Positions 1 to 12,084 of a stretch of 64,000 nucleotides of DNA are shown piece after piece. Made by a program: the position numbers and the translations under genes. Position 1 is the first letter of the stretch; each line of letters starts with the position of its first letter. The notes under the pieces were generated by a model, which saw only the letters and a list, made by a program, of their open reading frames with translations, was not told the DNA's origin and did no database searches. Source of the DNA: Desulfovibrio sp. TomC (GTDB lineage: Bacteria; Desulfobacterota; Desulfovibrionia; Desulfovibrionales; Desulfovibrionaceae); assembly GCF_000801335.2 (NCBI RefSeq), contig NZ_JSEH01000005.1:62001-126000 (forward strand), read 5' to 3'.

Positions 1-38
1 GGGGGTCAGTTTTTTTCCCGAGGCCAACCCATTGCAGC

Positions 39-67
39 TTGACATAGCGAGTCAGTGGGTCTATAGG
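39..67 (+). promoter_or_regulatory. sigma70 promoter of the str-S10 ribosomal array
   Basis: A perfect -35 TTGACA (39-44) is followed after 17 bp by TATAGG (62-67), about 45 bp before the rpsL start. The T-run at 11-16 upstream could be the end of a terminator of the preceding gene, which is outside the window. This is the only good vegetative promoter I see before the ribosomal array. Confidence 0.7.
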
Positions 68-113
68 CCTCTGTCTTTGCCATACACTACGATTTTTTCG
101 AACGGAGACGGCT

Positions 114-485
114 ATGCCCACGATCAACCAGCTCATCCGCAAGGAACGGGCTAAAGTGTCCAAACGGCGCAAGACGCCGGCCCTGCAGGCCTGCCCGCAG
201 CGCCGGGGCGTGTGCACTCGTGTGTACACCACCACGCCCAAAAAGCCGAACTCGGCCTTGCGTAAGGTCGCCCGCGTGCGCCTGACCAACGGTATCGAGG
301 TGACTTCCTACATCCCGGGCGAAGGCCATAACCTGCAAGAGCACTCGGTCGTTATGATCCGGGGCGGTCGCGTAAAAGACCTTCCCGGTGTTCGGTACCA
401 TATCATCCGTGGCACGCTCGATACGTCCGGCGTGTCTGATCGCCGCCAGAGCCGTTCCAAGTACGGCGCCAAGCGGCCCAAGTAA
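114..485 (+). CDS. rpsL: 30S ribosomal protein S12
   Basis: S12 sits in the 30S decoding centre and helps control translational accuracy. The 123-residue product matches the family length and carries the conserved [10 protein letters not shown] loop (Lys43/44) and [11 protein letters not shown] loop (Lys88, Asp89). These are the sites where streptomycin-resistance substitutions usually occur, and both look wild type here. Asp89 is the family's methylthiolation site. The gene starts with ATG after a GGAGACGG ribosome-binding site and is the first gene of the str operon, 21 bp before rpsG. Confidence 0.98.
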   Translation: MPTINQLIRKERAKVSKRRKTPALQACPQRRGVCTRVYTTTPKKPNSALRKVARVRLTNGIEVTSYIPGEGHNLQEHSVVMIRGGRVKDLPGVRYHIIRGTLDTSGVSDRRQSRSKYGAKRPK

Positions 486-506
486 TTTCGGTGCAAGGAG
501 ACGCGT

Positions 507-977
507 ATGCCGCGTAAAGGTCCAGTTTCCAAAAGGTCTGTGCTGCCCGATCCCAAGTACGGCAGCCATCTGATGACCAAGTTCATCAATCGGCTCATGC
601 ACGATGGGAAGAAAGGCGTGGCCGAAAACCTGTTTTACCAGGCCGTGGACGTGCTGGCCGACAAGTCCGGCGAAGATCCGCTGAAGGCTTTTGAAAAGGC
701 CATCGGCAACGTCAAGCCGCACATGGAAGTCAAGCCCCGCCGGGTCGGCGGCGCCACCTACCAGGTTCCCATGGAGGTGCGCCCCGAGCGCCAGGTCACC
801 CTGGCTCTGCGTTGGCTGATCAATCAGGCCCGGGCCCGCGGCGAAAAGGGCATGGCAGACAAGTTGTCGGGCGAGCTTCTGGACGCCTATAATAATCGCG
901 GCGGCGCCGTGAAAAAGAAAGAGGATACGCACCGCATGGCCGACGCTAACAAAGCGTTCGCCCATTACCGGTGGTAG
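507..977 (+). CDS. rpsG: 30S ribosomal protein S7
   Basis: S7 is a primary 16S rRNA binding protein that nucleates assembly of the 30S head. The 156-residue product shows the family N-terminus ([10 protein letters not shown]) and the conserved [11 protein letters not shown](M)EV segment at about 77-90. An AAGGAGACG ribosome-binding site precedes the ATG. It lies between rpsL and fusA in the usual str order. In other bacteria S7 can act as the autogenous repressor of this operon; I did not identify its RNA target here. Confidence 0.98.
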   Translation: MPRKGPVSKRSVLPDPKYGSHLMTKFINRLMHDGKKGVAENLFYQAVDVLADKSGEDPLKAFEKAIGNVKPHMEVKPRRVGGATYQVPMEVRPERQVTLALRWLINQARARGEKGMADKLSGELLDAYNNRGGAVKKKEDTHRMADANKAFAHYRW

Positions 978-996
978 TCGCCTAAAGGATATCGTC

Positions 997-3069
<2,073 letters not shown>

Positions 3070-3138
3070 CGCTCGCAGCGTTTCGGGCGAGGACGCCAAA
3101 ACGAAGACCCGCAAGCGCGGAAGTTCCAGGGGGACCCT

Positions 3139-4332
3139 ATGGGCAAGGCGAAATTTGAACGCACCAAGCCGCACGTCAATATCGGCACCATCGGTCACAT
3201 CGACCACGGCAAGACCACGCTGACCGCCGCCATCACACGGCTGGCCAGCATGAAGGGCTTTGGCGAGTACATTCCCTTCGACCAGATCGACAAGGCGCCG
3301 GAAGAAAAGGAACGCGGCATCACCATCGCCACGGCCCACGTCGAATATCAGACCGACAAGCGGCACTATGCCCACGTCGACTGCCCTGGTCACGCCGACT
3401 ACATCAAAAACATGATCACTGGCGCGGCCCAGATGGACGGCGGCATCATTGTCGTCGCCGCCACCGACGGTCCCATGCCCCAGACCCGTGAGCATATCCT
3501 GCTCGCCCGTCAGGTCGGCGTGCCCCAGTTGGTCGTGTTCATGAATAAAGTGGACCTGGTTGACGACCCGGAACTGCTGGAGCTGGTTGAACTGGAAGTG
3601 CGCGAGCTGCTCTCCAAGTACGGCTTCGACGGCGACGACATCCCGGTCATCAAGGGTTCGGCGCTCAAGGCTCTGGAAGCGGCCGACATCAACAGCCCCG
3701 ACGCCGCTCCGATCTTCGAGCTGCTCGACGCTTGCGACAGCTTCATTCCCGAGCCCAAGCGCGACATCGACAAGCCGTTTCTCATGCCCATCGAAGACGT
3801 CTTCTCCATCTCCGGCCGCGGCACCGTCGTGACCGGCCGCGTGGAGCGCGGGATCGTGACGATTGGCGACGAAGTGGCCATTATCGGCATCAAGGACACC
3901 GTCAAAACGACCTGCACCGGCGTTGAAATGTTCCGCAAGATCCTGGATCAGGGTCAGGCCGGCGACAACGTGGGTGTCCTTTTGCGCGGCGTCAAGCGCG
4001 ATGATGTCGAGCGGGGACAGGTCCTGGCCAAGCCGGGTTCCATCACCCCGCATCGGAAGTTCAAGGCCGAGGTGTACGTTCTCAACAAGGAAGAAGGCGG
4101 ACGTCACACCCCGTTTTTCACCGGCTACCGTCCCCAGTTCTACTTCCGTACCACGGACATCACCGGCGTGGTTACCCTCAACGAGGGTGTGGAAATGGTT
4201 ATGCCGGGCGACAATGCCACCTTTAACGTGGAACTGATCGCCCCCATCGCCATGGAAAAGGGCCTGCGCTTCGCCATTCGCGAAGGCGGCCGCACCGTCG
4301 GCGCGGGTGTCGTGTCGGAGATTGTGGAGTAA
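3139..4332 (+). CDS. tuf: elongation factor Tu
   Basis: EF-Tu delivers aminoacyl-tRNA to the ribosomal A site. The 397-residue protein has GHIDHGKTT (19-27), DCPGHADY and NKVD, followed by the two beta-barrel domains. It begins 69 bp after fusA with a GGGGGA ribosome-binding site. Its last codons carry the ribosome-binding site of rpsJ (GTGGAGTAA), so tuf and S10 are probably translationally coupled and the str and S10 operons are joined. No second tuf is in the window. Confidence 0.98.
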   Translation: MGKAKFERTKPHVNIGTIGHIDHGKTTLTAAITRLASMKGFGEYIPFDQIDKAPEEKERGITIATAHVEYQTDKRHYAHVDCPGHADYIKNMITGAAQMDGGIIVVAATDGPMPQTREHILLARQVGVPQLVVFMNKVDLVDDPELLELVELEVRELLSKYGFDGDDIPVIKGSALKALEAADINSPDAAPIFELLDACDSFIPEPKRDIDKPFLMPIEDVFSISGRGTVVTGRVERGIVTIGDEVAIIGIKDTVKTTCTGVEMFRKILDQGQAGDNVGVLLRGVKRDDVERGQVLAKPGSITPHRKFKAEVYVLNKEEGGRHTPFFTGYRPQFYFRTTDITGVVTLNEGVEMVMPGDNATFNVELIAPIAMEKGLRFAIREGGRTVGAGVVSEIVE

Positions 4333-4336
4333 TATC

Positions 4337-4654
4337 ATGGTTTCCATGCAAAATGATCGCATTCGTATCAAACTGAAGGCCTACGACTACCGCATCCTGG
4401 ACAAAGCGGTGGCCGAGATCGTGGATACCGCCCGCAATACCGGAGCCGGCGTTGCCGGTCCCATTCCCTTGCCCACGGATATTCACAAGGTCACGGTCAA
4501 CCGCTCGGTGCACGTGGACAAAAAGTCCCGTGAACAGTTCGAGATGCGGGTTCACAAACGTCTCCTGGACATTATGGAGCCCACGCAGCAAACCGTGGAT
4601 GCGCTCGGGAAACTGAGCCTTCCTGCCGGTGTTGACGTGGAAATTAAGCTCTAA
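4337..4654 (+). CDS. rpsJ: 30S ribosomal protein S10
   Basis: S10 is a 30S head protein that also acts as NusE in antitermination complexes. The product starts [13 protein letters not shown] and is 105 residues. I chose the ATG at 4337 because GGAG, embedded in the end of tuf, lies 7 bp upstream; the alternative ATG at 4346 would give the exact E. coli-like N-terminus (MQNDRIR) but has a 16-bp spacing. The conserved GPIPLPT and [16 protein letters not shown] segments are present. It is the first gene of the S10 group. Confidence 0.95.
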   Translation: MVSMQNDRIRIKLKAYDYRILDKAVAEIVDTARNTGAGVAGPIPLPTDIHKVTVNRSVHVDKKSREQFEMRVHKRLLDIMEPTQQTVDALGKLSLPAGVDVEIKL

Positions 4655-4666
4655 GGAAGGGTTGGC

Positions 4667-5299
4667 ATGGCTGCCACGCTTGGAATTCTCGGCCGGAAAC
4701 TGGGCATGACCCGGATTTTCGGCGACGACGGCTCAATCATTCCGGTCACCGTTATTCAGGCCGGACCCTGCCCCGTCACCCAGGTCAAGAACCTGGAGAC
4801 CGACGGGTACAACGCCATGCAGATCGGGTTCGACGAGATCCCGGAACGCAAGGTCAACAAGCCCATGAAGGGCCACCTGGACAAGGCCGCTCGCGGTTTC
4901 TTCCGGGTGCTCAAGGAAATCCGCCTGGACGGCCCGGTGCCGTTCGAACAGGGCATGGACGTGACGGTGGACATCTTCGCCCCGGGCGAAGTGGTCAAAG
5001 TCACCGGCACCTCCATCGGCAAGGGCTTTGCCGGCGTTATGAAACGCTGGAACTTCAAGGGTCTCAAAAAGACCCACGGAACGGAAAAGGCCCATCGCTC
5101 CGGCGGTTCCATCGGTCACAACACCGAGCCGGGCAAGGTCATGAAGGGCAAGAAGATGGCCGGCCACATGGGCGCGCGCACGGTTACCGTGCCGAGCCTG
5201 CTGGTGGTCGACGTGCGCCCCGAAATGAATCTGATCCTGGTGAAGGGTCAGATACCCGGCCCGCGCAATGGCGTGGTCGTGGTCCGCAAGCAGGGATAA
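4667..5299 (+). CDS. rplC: 50S ribosomal protein L3
   Basis: L3 is an early 50S assembly protein whose long loop approaches the peptidyl transferase centre. The 210-residue product has the N-terminal [11 protein letters not shown] motif and the loop segment [23 protein letters not shown] near residues 145-165. An AAGGAAGGG ribosome-binding site precedes the ATG, 12 bp after rpsJ. Confidence 0.98.
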   Translation: MAATLGILGRKLGMTRIFGDDGSIIPVTVIQAGPCPVTQVKNLETDGYNAMQIGFDEIPERKVNKPMKGHLDKAARGFFRVLKEIRLDGPVPFEQGMDVTVDIFAPGEVVKVTGTSIGKGFAGVMKRWNFKGLKKTHGTEKAHRSGGSIGHNTEPGKVMKGKKMAGHMGARTVTVPSLLVVDVRPEMNLILVKGQIPGPRNGVVVVRKQG

Positions 5300-5310
5300 C
5301 GGGGTAAGCC

Positions 5311-5943
5311 ATGGCAAATGTGAAATTATACAACCAGGGCTACCAGGAAATCGGCACGGTCGATCTGGCTCCCGAGGTTTTTGAAGTCGAGGTGCAGCCC
5401 GAACTGCTGCATCTGGTGGTGCGCGCCCAGTTGGCCGCCAAACGTGCCGGTACCCATTCCGTCAAGACCCGCGCCTTTGTGCGCGGCGGCGGGCGCAAGC
5501 CCTGGCGCCAGAAGGGCACCGGTCGGGCTCGCGCCGGTTCCACCCGCTCCCCGCTGTGGCGCGGCGGCGCGGTGGTCCACGGACCCCAGCCCCGGGATTA
5601 CTCCTTCAAGGTGAACCGGAAGGTCCGCCAGCTGGCCATGCGCATGGCGCTTTCGGCCAAGCTTGGGGACGAGCAGCTGGTCCTTGTCGACGCCATCACC
5701 TTCCCCGAAGTCAAGACCAAGCAGATGGTCAAGGTGGTTTCGGATTTCGGTTTGAAAAAAGCCTTGATTGTCCTGCCTGATTCGGATAACAATCTCGAGC
5801 TTTCCGCCAGGAATATTCCCGGCATCAAGGTCATCCGTCAGGACATGCTCAACGTCTACGATGTGCTTTTGCACGATCATGTGATCATGTTCAAGGACGC
5901 GGCGCTCAAGGTTCAGGAGAGGCTTGGTTATGGAATACGCTAG
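5311..5943 (+). CDS. rplD: 50S ribosomal protein L4
   Basis: L4 binds domain I of 23S rRNA and lines the exit tunnel. The 210-residue product has the tunnel-loop signature GGGRKPWRQKGTGRARAGS at about 60-78 followed by SPLWRGGAVVHGP. It starts 11 bp after rplC, and its last 14 bp overlap rplW. In enterobacteria L4 represses the S10 operon through a leader hairpin; here there is almost no leader before rpsJ, so that mode is unlikely. Confidence 0.98.
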   Translation: MANVKLYNQGYQEIGTVDLAPEVFEVEVQPELLHLVVRAQLAAKRAGTHSVKTRAFVRGGGRKPWRQKGTGRARAGSTRSPLWRGGAVVHGPQPRDYSFKVNRKVRQLAMRMALSAKLGDEQLVLVDAITFPEVKTKQMVKVVSDFGLKKALIVLPDSDNNLELSARNIPGIKVIRQDMLNVYDVLLHDHVIMFKDAALKVQERLGYGIR

Positions 5944-6220
5944 CATCCTTTTACGGCCCGTCATTTCCGAGAAGGCCACGATGGTGAAAGACGCCCACAA
6001 TCAGGTGGTTTTTTTCGTCCATCCCGACGCCAACAAGATCGAGATCGCCAAGGCCGTGGCCAAGGCGTTTTCGGTGACGGTGACCGGTGTTCGCGTCGTC
6101 AAGCACCGCAGCCTCGCCCGTTCCCGCATGGGTCGTGTGACCGGCCGTATCGCCGGCTACAAGAAAGCCTATGTGACCCTGGCCCAGGGCGACAAAATTG
6201 AGTTCTTCGAAGGGGTTTAG
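5930..6220 (+). CDS. rplW: 50S ribosomal protein L23
   Basis: L23 forms the docking site at the tunnel exit for trigger factor and SRP. The product starts [16 protein letters not shown] and is 96 residues. I chose the ATG at 5930 over the in-frame TTG at 5924 because GGAGAGG (5915-5921) is correctly spaced only for the ATG. The gene overlaps the end of rplD by 14 bp, which suggests translational coupling. Confidence 0.96.
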   Translation: MEYASILLRPVISEKATMVKDAHNQVVFFVHPDANKIEIAKAVAKAFSVTVTGVRVVKHRSLARSRMGRVTGRIAGYKKAYVTLAQGDKIEFFEGV

Positions 6221-6222
6221 AC

Positions 6223-7053
6223 ATGTCCATCCGCAAGCTTAAGCCCACGTCGGCCGGCCGCCGGTTCCAGACGGTCTCGACCTTCGAGGAAATCACCCGG
6301 ACCGAGCCTGAAAAGTCCCTGTGCGAAGGCCTGCCGCATGCCTCCGGCCGCAACTGTTACGGTCGGATCACCTCGCGTCGGCGCGGGGGCGGCAACAAAC
6401 GTTTGTACCGTATCATCGACTTCAAGCGTGATAAATTCGCCATCCCGGCCAAGGTCTTCTCTGTGGAGTATGACCCGAACCGTAGCGCCCGAATTGCGCT
6501 TTTGCATTACGCTGACGGTGAGAAACGTTACATTTTGGCTCCGGTTGGGATCAAGGTCGGCGATATGATCACGGCCGGCGACGGCGCTGACATCAAGCCC
6601 GGCAATGCCTTGCAGCTCAAAAAGATCCCGGTCGGCACCCTTTTGCACAACATTGAGCTCAATCCTGGCCGCGGCGGTCAGATGTGTCGGGCTGCCGGCA
6701 CCTACGCCCAGCTCGTGGCCAAGGAAGGCAAGTACGCGCTGCTTCGTCTGCCCTCGGGCGAAGTCCGCAACGTGCTGGCCAGCTGCCTGGCCACGGTCGG
6801 CCAGGTCGGCAACGTGATGCACGAGAACATCTCCATCGGCAAGGCCGGGCGCAACCGCTGGCTTGGCAACCGCCCCAAGGTTCGCGGCGTGGCCATGAAC
6901 CCGGTCGACCATCCCCTCGGCGGCGGCGAGGGCAAGAGCTCTGGCGGTCGTCACCCGGTCACTCCCTGGGGTAAGCCGACCAAGGGCTACAAGACCCGCA
7001 ACAAGAAAAAGCCCTCGTCCAAGCTTATCGTCAAGCGGCGCGGACAAAAGTAA
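6223..7053 (+). CDS. rplB: 50S ribosomal protein L2
   Basis: L2 is needed for subunit association and peptidyl transferase function. The 276-residue product has [17 protein letters not shown] in the N-terminal half and the C-terminal signature [18 protein letters not shown] at about residues 223-240, which includes the histidine (His231-like) implicated in activity in E. coli. The start is 3 bp after the rplW stop. Confidence 0.98.
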   Translation: MSIRKLKPTSAGRRFQTVSTFEEITRTEPEKSLCEGLPHASGRNCYGRITSRRRGGGNKRLYRIIDFKRDKFAIPAKVFSVEYDPNRSARIALLHYADGEKRYILAPVGIKVGDMITAGDGADIKPGNALQLKKIPVGTLLHNIELNPGRGGQMCRAAGTYAQLVAKEGKYALLRLPSGEVRNVLASCLATVGQVGNVMHENISIGKAGRNRWLGNRPKVRGVAMNPVDHPLGGGEGKSSGGRHPVTPWGKPTKGYKTRNKKKPSSKLIVKRRGQK

Positions 7054-7065
7054 GAGGAAACGCCT

Positions 7066-7347
7066 ATGCCTCGGTCGCTCAAAAAAGGTCCGTTCGTGGA
7101 CGATCACCTTGAGAAGAAGGTCGCCTACGCCCTGGAGAACAAAGATCGGCGCGTGATCAAAACCTGGTCCCGTCGGTCCATGATCCTGCCTGAGATGGTG
7201 GGACTGACGTTCGCCGTGCATAACGGGAAAAAGTTCATTCCGGTTTTTGTTTCCGAGAACATGGTCGGCCACAAACTCGGCGAGTTTGCCCCCACGCGGA
7301 CCTTCCACGGCCATGCCGCGGACAAGAAAAGCAAAGTGAAAAAGTAG
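7066..7347 (+). CDS. rpsS: 30S ribosomal protein S19
   Basis: S19 forms the S13-S19 head contact near the A site. The 93-residue product begins [15 protein letters not shown] and contains [25 protein letters not shown] and GEFAPTR, all family hallmarks. An AGAGGAAACG ribosome-binding site precedes the ATG, 12 bp after rplB. Confidence 0.98.
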
Positions 7348-7378
7348 TCGGGGAGCGTACCCCGTCGGGACAAAAACC

Positions 7379-7711
7379 ATGGAAGCAAAAGCCATCGCCA
7401 GATACATCCGCGTGTCGCCCCAAAAGGCGCGGCTCGTAGCCGCCAATATCCTCGGCCGTCCGGTCGAGGAGGCCATGAACTTACTGAAGTTCACCCCCAA
7501 GAAATCGGCCAAGATCATCGGCAAGGTGCTCCACTCGGCCGTGGCCAACGCCGAGCAGATTTCCGGGGTGGATATCGACAACCTTACGGTCAAGCAGGTG
7601 ATCGTCAATCCCGGGCCGACCCACAAGCGGATAATGACCCGCTCCATGGGACGCGCCTTCCGGATCGTCAAGCGCACGAGCCATATCACCGTTGTTGTGG
7701 CCGAGAATTAG
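7379..7711 (+). CDS. rplV: 50S ribosomal protein L22
   Basis: L22 lines the exit tunnel with a long beta-hairpin; changes in that hairpin can give macrolide resistance in other bacteria. The 110-residue product contains [10 protein letters not shown] and the hairpin region [18 protein letters not shown] with no obvious deletions. It follows rpsS by 31 bp. Confidence 0.97.
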   Translation: MEAKAIARYIRVSPQKARLVAANILGRPVEEAMNLLKFTPKKSAKIIGKVLHSAVANAEQISGVDIDNLTVKQVIVNPGPTHKRIMTRSMGRAFRIVKRTSHITVVVAEN

Positions 7712-7720
7712 GAGCGACAC

Positions 7721-8362
7721 ATGGGACAGAAAGTACATCCCTACGGATTTCGCCTCGGATACAACAAGAATTGGCTCTCCCGCTGGTTTTCCAAAAAGGA
7801 TTATCCTGCGTTTGTCTTCGAGGACAGCAATATCCGTAAATTCGTGAAGAAGACCCTGTACCACGCCGGCATCTCGAAGATCGAGATCGAACGCGCCGGG
7901 GGCAAGATCCGGTTGATCATTCACACCGCCCGCCCCGGTATCGTCATCGGCCGCAAAGGTACGGAAATTGAGAAGGTTCGCGGCGATCTCAAGCAGCGTT
8001 TCGGTCGGGAGTTCACGGTGGAGGTCAATGAAATCCGCCGTCCCGAGATCGATTCCCAGCTGGTGGCCGAGAACATCGCCCTGCAACTCGAACGCCGCGT
8101 GGCCTTCCGCCGGGCCATGAAGCGCACCGTGGGCCTGTCCCGCAAATTCGGAGCCGAAGGCATCAAGGTTTCCTGCGCCGGCCGCTTGGCCGGAGCTGAA
8201 ATCGCCCGCTCCGAGTGGTACCGCGACGGCCGGGTGCCTTTGCAGACCCTGCGCGCCGACATTGATTACGGCTATGCCATCGCCAAGACCACCTACGGCG
8301 TCATTGGGGTCAAGGTCTGGATTTTCAAAGGCGAGATTTTGGACCATGAGGTGGAAGCGTAA
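7721..8362 (+). CDS. rpsC: 30S ribosomal protein S3
   Basis: S3 forms part of the mRNA entry channel and helicase. The 213-residue product begins [13 protein letters not shown] and has a KH domain with [11 protein letters not shown] (about 76-86) and the C-terminal signature [17 protein letters not shown]. It overlaps rplP by one base (TAATG), a tight translational coupling. Confidence 0.98.
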   Translation: MGQKVHPYGFRLGYNKNWLSRWFSKKDYPAFVFEDSNIRKFVKKTLYHAGISKIEIERAGGKIRLIIHTARPGIVIGRKGTEIEKVRGDLKQRFGREFTVEVNEIRRPEIDSQLVAENIALQLERRVAFRRAMKRTVGLSRKFGAEGIKVSCAGRLAGAEIARSEWYRDGRVPLQTLRADIDYGYAIAKTTYGVIGVKVWIFKGEILDHEVEA

Positions 8363-8775
8363 TGTTGGCTCCCAAAAAAACCAAATTCCGGAAGATGCAA
8401 AAGGGCCGCCTGCGCGGTCCGGCCATTCGTGGCGCCAGCATCGACTTCGGTGAAATCGGCATCAAGGCGATGGAGCACGGCAAGCTCACCAGCCAGCAGA
8501 TCGAGGCCGCCCGTGTCGCCATCATGCGCCACATCAAGCGCGGCGGCAAAGTCTGGATCCGGGTCTTCCCGGACCGGGTGCGCACTGAGAAGCCGGCTGA
8601 AGTCCGTCAGGGCAAAGGCAAAGGCTCGCCGGTCGGCTGGTTTGCTCCGGTCAAACCCGGCCGGGTGCTCTATGAGATCAAGGGCGTGGACATCGACACG
8701 GCCAAGGCGGCTTTGACCCGTGCCCAGCACAAGCTGCCCATCAAGACCAAGATCGTTGTCCGGGAGGGGTTCTAA
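8362..8775 (+). CDS. rplP: 50S ribosomal protein L16
   Basis: L16 organises the A-site region of the 50S subunit. The 137-residue product begins [16 protein letters not shown] and contains [22 protein letters not shown], which includes the conserved Arg-proximal loop. Its ATG shares the last A of the rpsC stop codon. Confidence 0.98.
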   Translation: MLAPKKTKFRKMQKGRLRGPAIRGASIDFGEIGIKAMEHGKLTSQQIEAARVAIMRHIKRGGKVWIRVFPDRVRTEKPAEVRQGKGKGSPVGWFAPVKPGRVLYEIKGVDIDTAKAALTRAQHKLPIKTKIVVREGF

Positions 8776-8776
8776 T

Positions 8777-8971
8777 ATGAAGTCCACTGAACTGCGCGAT
8801 CTGGACATCGATGCCCTGTCCAAGAAGCTTGGCGAGAGCCGCGAGGAACTCTTCAAGCTGCGTTTCCAGCATGCCACGGCCCAGCTGGAAAAAACCCACC
8901 GTCTGCGTCAGGTCCGCAAGGACATTGCCCGCATCCTTACGGTGCAAAACGACAAGAAGCGTCAAGGCTAA
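8777..8971 (+). CDS. rpmC: 50S ribosomal protein L29
   Basis: L29 is a small helical protein beside L23 at the tunnel exit. The product starts MKSTELRDLDIDALSKKL and is 64 residues, with the family core ELFKLRFQHATAQLE. I set the start at 8777, one base after the rplP stop; upstream in-frame codons lie inside rplP. The GGGAGGGG ribosome-binding site is at the end of rplP. Confidence 0.96.
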   Translation: MKSTELRDLDIDALSKKLGESREELFKLRFQHATAQLEKTHRLRQVRKDIARILTVQNDKKRQG

Positions 8972-8983
8972 TCGGGGATCACC

Positions 8984-9244
8984 ATGGAAGAACATAAAAG
9001 CAATCGCCGGATGCTGACCGGTGTCGTGGTCTCCGACAAGGCCGACAAGACTATCGTGGTCATGGTCGAGACCCTGGTCAAGCATCCCTTGTACAAAAAG
9101 TACATCCGTCGCCGCAACAAGTTCATGGCCCACGATCCGCAAAACGATTGCGGCATCGGGGATACGGTCAGCATTATCGAGCATCGGCCGCTGTCCGCCC
9201 GCAAACGCTGGCATCTTGAAAAAATCATGGAAAAAGCGGTCTAG
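8984..9244 (+). CDS. rpsQ: 30S ribosomal protein S17
   Basis: S17 is an early 30S assembly protein with an OB fold. The 86-residue product contains LTGVVVSDKADKTIVVMVET and HDPQNDCGIGDTVSIIEHRPLS, the family signature, in the usual rpmC-rpsQ-rplN order. Confidence 0.98.
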   Translation: MEEHKSNRRMLTGVVVSDKADKTIVVMVETLVKHPLYKKYIRRRNKFMAHDPQNDCGIGDTVSIIEHRPLSARKRWHLEKIMEKAV

Positions 9245-9253
9245 GAGCTCGAC

Positions 9254-9622
9254 ATGATTCAGGTTGAATCCAATCTCGACGTGGCGGACAATTCCGGCGC
9301 GAAACGAGTCTGCTGCATCAAGGTGCTGGGCGGCTCGCGCCGTCGGTACGCCTCGGTGGGCGACATCATTGTCGTGTCGGTAAAGGACGCCCTGCCCAAT
9401 TCCAAAGTGAAGAAGGGCGCGGTGATGAAGGCTGTGGTTGTTCGGACCAAGAAGGAAGTCGGCCGGCCCGACGGTTCCTATATCAAGTTCGACTCCAATT
9501 CCGCCGTGCTTCTGTCGGCTTCCCTCGAGCCGGTCGGTACCCGTATCTTCGGACCGGTCGCGCGCGAACTGCGGCAGAAAAACTTCATGAAAATCGTGTC
9601 GCTGGCTCCCGAAGTCCTGTAG
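9254..9622 (+). CDS. rplN: 50S ribosomal protein L14
   Basis: L14 lies at the subunit interface near the GTPase factor site. The 122-residue product begins [19 protein letters not shown] and ends with [19 protein letters not shown], both typical of the family. It begins 9 bp after rpsQ and carries GAGCTCGAC upstream as a weak ribosome-binding site. Confidence 0.98.
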   Translation: MIQVESNLDVADNSGAKRVCCIKVLGGSRRRYASVGDIIVVSVKDALPNSKVKKGAVMKAVVVRTKKEVGRPDGSYIKFDSNSAVLLSASLEPVGTRIFGPVARELRQKNFMKIVSLAPEVL

Positions 9623-9651
9623 GACTTCTGCTCCCGCACATCGAGGACGAC

Positions 9652-9975
9652 ATGAAAACCTATCGGATTCGTAAAGATGACAAGGTGATGGTCACCACGG
9701 GCAAGGACAAGGGCAAAGTGGGGAAGATCTTGAAGATCCTGCCCAAGCGCAATGCCGTGCTGGTGGAAAAGGTGAACATGGTCAAGCGCCACACCAAGGC
9801 CAATCCCTACGCCAAAACCCCTGGCGGCATCATTGAAAAGGAAGCGCCCCTGGACATCTCCAACGTGGCTCTTCTGTGCGACGGTTGCGCCAAGCCGGCC
9901 AAGGTCGGCTACAAATACACCGCTGACGGCACCAAGGTGCGCTTCTGCAAGAAGTGCAACCACGAAATCGCCTAG
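9652..9975 (+). CDS. rplX: 50S ribosomal protein L24
   Basis: L24 starts 50S assembly and has a KOW motif ([18 protein letters not shown]). The 107-residue product also carries two CxxC pairs in its C-terminal half ([11 protein letters not shown] and CKKCNHEI), so it is the zinc-ribbon type of L24 seen in many bacteria. A GAGGACGAC segment precedes the ATG. Confidence 0.97.
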   Translation: MKTYRIRKDDKVMVTTGKDKGKVGKILKILPKRNAVLVEKVNMVKRHTKANPYAKTPGGIIEKEAPLDISNVALLCDGCAKPAKVGYKYTADGTKVRFCKKCNHEIA

Positions 9976-9992
9976 CGTCAAAAGGAAACGGT

Positions 9993-10532
9993 ATGACCCG
10001 CCTGGAACAAATCTATGCCGAGAAGGTAGCCCCGGATCTGAAAAAAGAGTTCGGGTACACCTCCAGCATGCAAATCCCCCGGCTTTCCTTTGTCTCGCTC
10101 AACATGGGTTTGGGTGAGGCGAGCAATAACAACAAGCTCATCGAGGAAGCCGTGGTCGAGCTGACTGCCATCGCTGGACAGAAGGCCGTGATCACACGGG
10201 CCCGCAAGTCCATCGCGGCCTTTAAGCTCCGGGAGGGCATGCCGGTGGGGTGCCGTGTGACCCTTCGCCGGGAGCGGATGTGGGATTTTCTGGACAAACT
10301 CATTAATTTTGCCCTGCCTCGGGTTCGGGACTTTCGCGGCGTGCCTGACCGCGGGTTCGACGGACGCGGCAACTTCACCCTCGGTATTCGGGAGCACAGC
10401 ATTTTCCCGGAAATCAACGTGGATCGCGTCGAACACGTCAAGGGCATGAACGTCACCATCGTCACAACGGCCGGTGCCGACAAGGAGGGCAAAATGATGC
10501 TCGACCTGCTCGGAATGCCGTTTAAAAAGTAA
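9993..10532 (+). CDS. rplE: 50S ribosomal protein L5
   Basis: L5 binds 5S rRNA and contacts the P-site tRNA and the S13 bridge. The product is 179 residues starting [21 protein letters not shown] chose the ATG at 9993 because AAAAGGAAA is correctly spaced and the N-terminus matches the family; upstream in-frame codons lie within rplX. The family motifs [22 protein letters not shown] and [17 protein letters not shown] are present. Confidence 0.97.
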   Translation: MTRLEQIYAEKVAPDLKKEFGYTSSMQIPRLSFVSLNMGLGEASNNNKLIEEAVVELTAIAGQKAVITRARKSIAAFKLREGMPVGCRVTLRRERMWDFLDKLINFALPRVRDFRGVPDRGFDGRGNFTLGIREHSIFPEINVDRVEHVKGMNVTIVTTAGADKEGKMMLDLLGMPFKK

Positions 10533-10543
10533 GGAGAACGGCC

Positions 10544-10729
10544 GTGGCCCGTAAATCTTTGATGGTGAAAGCCAGCCGCAAACCGAAGTTTTCTACTCGG
10601 GGTTATAATCGTTGCCCCATTTGCGGTCGTCCCAGGGCGTTTCTTCGCAAGTTCGGCGTGTGCCGTATTTGTTTTCGTAACATGTCGCTGACCGGCGAAA
10701 TGCCCGGCGTGCGCAAGTCGAGCTGGTAG
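10544..10729 (+). CDS. rpsN: 30S ribosomal protein S14, zinc-binding type
   Basis: This is the short 61-residue S14 with two intact CxxC pairs (CPICGRPR and CRICFR), so it should bind zinc, unlike the longer E. coli form. It starts with GTG (10544), set by AAGGAGAACG. It lies between rplE and rpsH in the spc order. Confidence 0.97.
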   Translation: MARKSLMVKASRKPKFSTRGYNRCPICGRPRAFLRKFGVCRICFRNMSLTGEMPGVRKSSW

Positions 10730-10745
10730 CAAGGAGCAGGACGCC

Positions 10746-11129
10746 ATGTCGGTGACCGATCCCATTTCCGATATGTTGACCCGCATTCGCAATGCCCATC
10801 GGGCCTTGCACGCGGATCTTTCGTTGCCCACTTCCAAACTGAAGTTTGCCATTGCCGGCATCCTGAAGGACGAAGGATACATCGGCGAATACGCCGTTGA
10901 CGGGGCAGCCTTGAACATCAACCTTAAATACCATGGCGGGAAACCGATCATTTCGGGGCTCAAAAGGGTGAGCAAGCCTGGGCGTCGCGTCTACGTGCCG
11001 GCCGAGGCTATCCCCAAGGTCCAAAACGGCCTGGGCATCAGCATCCTGTCTACTTCCCGGGGTATCCTGGAAGGAGCCAAGGCTCGCGAGCTCAACGTTG
11101 GCGGCGAGCTCCTGTGCGAAATCTGGTAA
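10746..11129 (+). CDS. rpsH: 30S ribosomal protein S8
   Basis: S8 binds helix 21 of 16S rRNA and, in E. coli, represses the spc operon. The 127-residue product begins [17 protein letters not shown] and ends with the signature [26 protein letters not shown]. An AAGGAGCAGG ribosome-binding site precedes it. Confidence 0.98.
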   Translation: MSVTDPISDMLTRIRNAHRALHADLSLPTSKLKFAIAGILKDEGYIGEYAVDGAALNINLKYHGGKPIISGLKRVSKPGRRVYVPAEAIPKVQNGLGISILSTSRGILEGAKARELNVGGELLCEIW

Positions 11130-11154
11130 GAAGACCCATCGCGGAGAAGATGTC

Positions 11155-11694
11155 ATGTCCAGGATAGGAAAACGCGAAATCGAGCTGCCCGCCGGCGTGT
11201 CCGTCGAAGTGGCTTCCGAGGCGGTTATGGTCAAGGGTCCCAAGGGCCAGTTGTCCACGCCGACCCACCCCAAGATCACCTATGCCGTGGCCGACGGCAA
11301 GGTGCAGGTGGCCCGGGTAGATGATACCCGGATCGCCCGCGCCCAGCACGGCCTGCGCCGGACCCTGCTTGCCAACCTCGTTGAGGGTGTCAGCAAAGGG
11401 TTCTCCAAGACCCTCGAGGTCATCGGCGTGGGCTACAAGGTCGCAACCTCCGGAACCACGGTGTCGCTTGCCGTCGGGTTTTCCCACCCGGTGGAGTTCA
11501 AGCTGCCCGAGGGCGTCGAGGCCAAAGTCGAGGGCAGCAAGCTGACCTTGTCGGGTATCGACAAGGTGCTTATTGGCGAGACTGCCGCCCGTATCCGCCG
11601 CGTCCGGCCGCCTGAACCTTTCAAGGGCAAGGGCATCAAGTACGAAAACGAAGTCATTCGCCGCAAGGCCGGTAAGTCCGGCGGCAAGAAATAG
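11155..11694 (+). CDS. rplF: 50S ribosomal protein L6
   Basis: L6 sits near the sarcin-ricin loop and the factor-binding site. The product starts MSRIGKREIELPAGV and is 179 residues, with the C-terminal signature RIRRVRPPEPFKGKGIKYENE. The start at 11155 follows GCGGAGAAGA; in-frame codons further upstream overlap rpsH and lack family similarity. Confidence 0.97.
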   Translation: MSRIGKREIELPAGVSVEVASEAVMVKGPKGQLSTPTHPKITYAVADGKVQVARVDDTRIARAQHGLRRTLLANLVEGVSKGFSKTLEVIGVGYKVATSGTTVSLAVGFSHPVEFKLPEGVEAKVEGSKLTLSGIDKVLIGETAARIRRVRPPEPFKGKGIKYENEVIRRKAGKSGGKK

Positions 11695-11705
11695 GGGCTT
11701 GACAG

Positions 11706-12065
11706 ATGAAGATGACCAAGACCCTGGCGCGAGCGCGTCGGAAAGTCCGCATCCGCAAGAAACTGGCCGGCACGGTTGCTCGCCCGAGGCTCGTCGTGTA
11801 CCGGTCCAACCGGCACATCTATGCCCAGGTGATCGACGATCTGACCGGACAGACCATGGTGTCCTCCTCCAGTCTGACGCTTTTGAGGGGCGGCGAGGCG
11901 ATCAAGGCCGACAAGGAAGCTGCTGCCAAGGTTGGTAAAGACCTGGCTGCCAAGGCCCTTGAACGCAACATCCAGACCGTTGTGTTTGACCGCAACGGCT
12001 ACATCTACCATGGCAGGGTCCAAGCCCTTGCCGACGGAGCGCGGGATGGCGGCCTCAAATTCTAA
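11706..12065 (+). CDS. rplR: 50S ribosomal protein L18
   Basis: L18 binds 5S rRNA in the central protuberance. The 119-residue product has [20 protein letters not shown] and ends [27 protein letters not shown], the usual family termini. It starts 11 bp after rplF. Confidence 0.97.
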   Translation: MKMTKTLARARRKVRIRKKLAGTVARPRLVVYRSNRHIYAQVIDDLTGQTMVSSSSLTLLRGGEAIKADKEAAAKVGKDLAAKALERNIQTVVFDRNGYIYHGRVQALADGARDGGLKF

Positions 12066-12084
12066 ACGCGTGAAGGAAGACGGC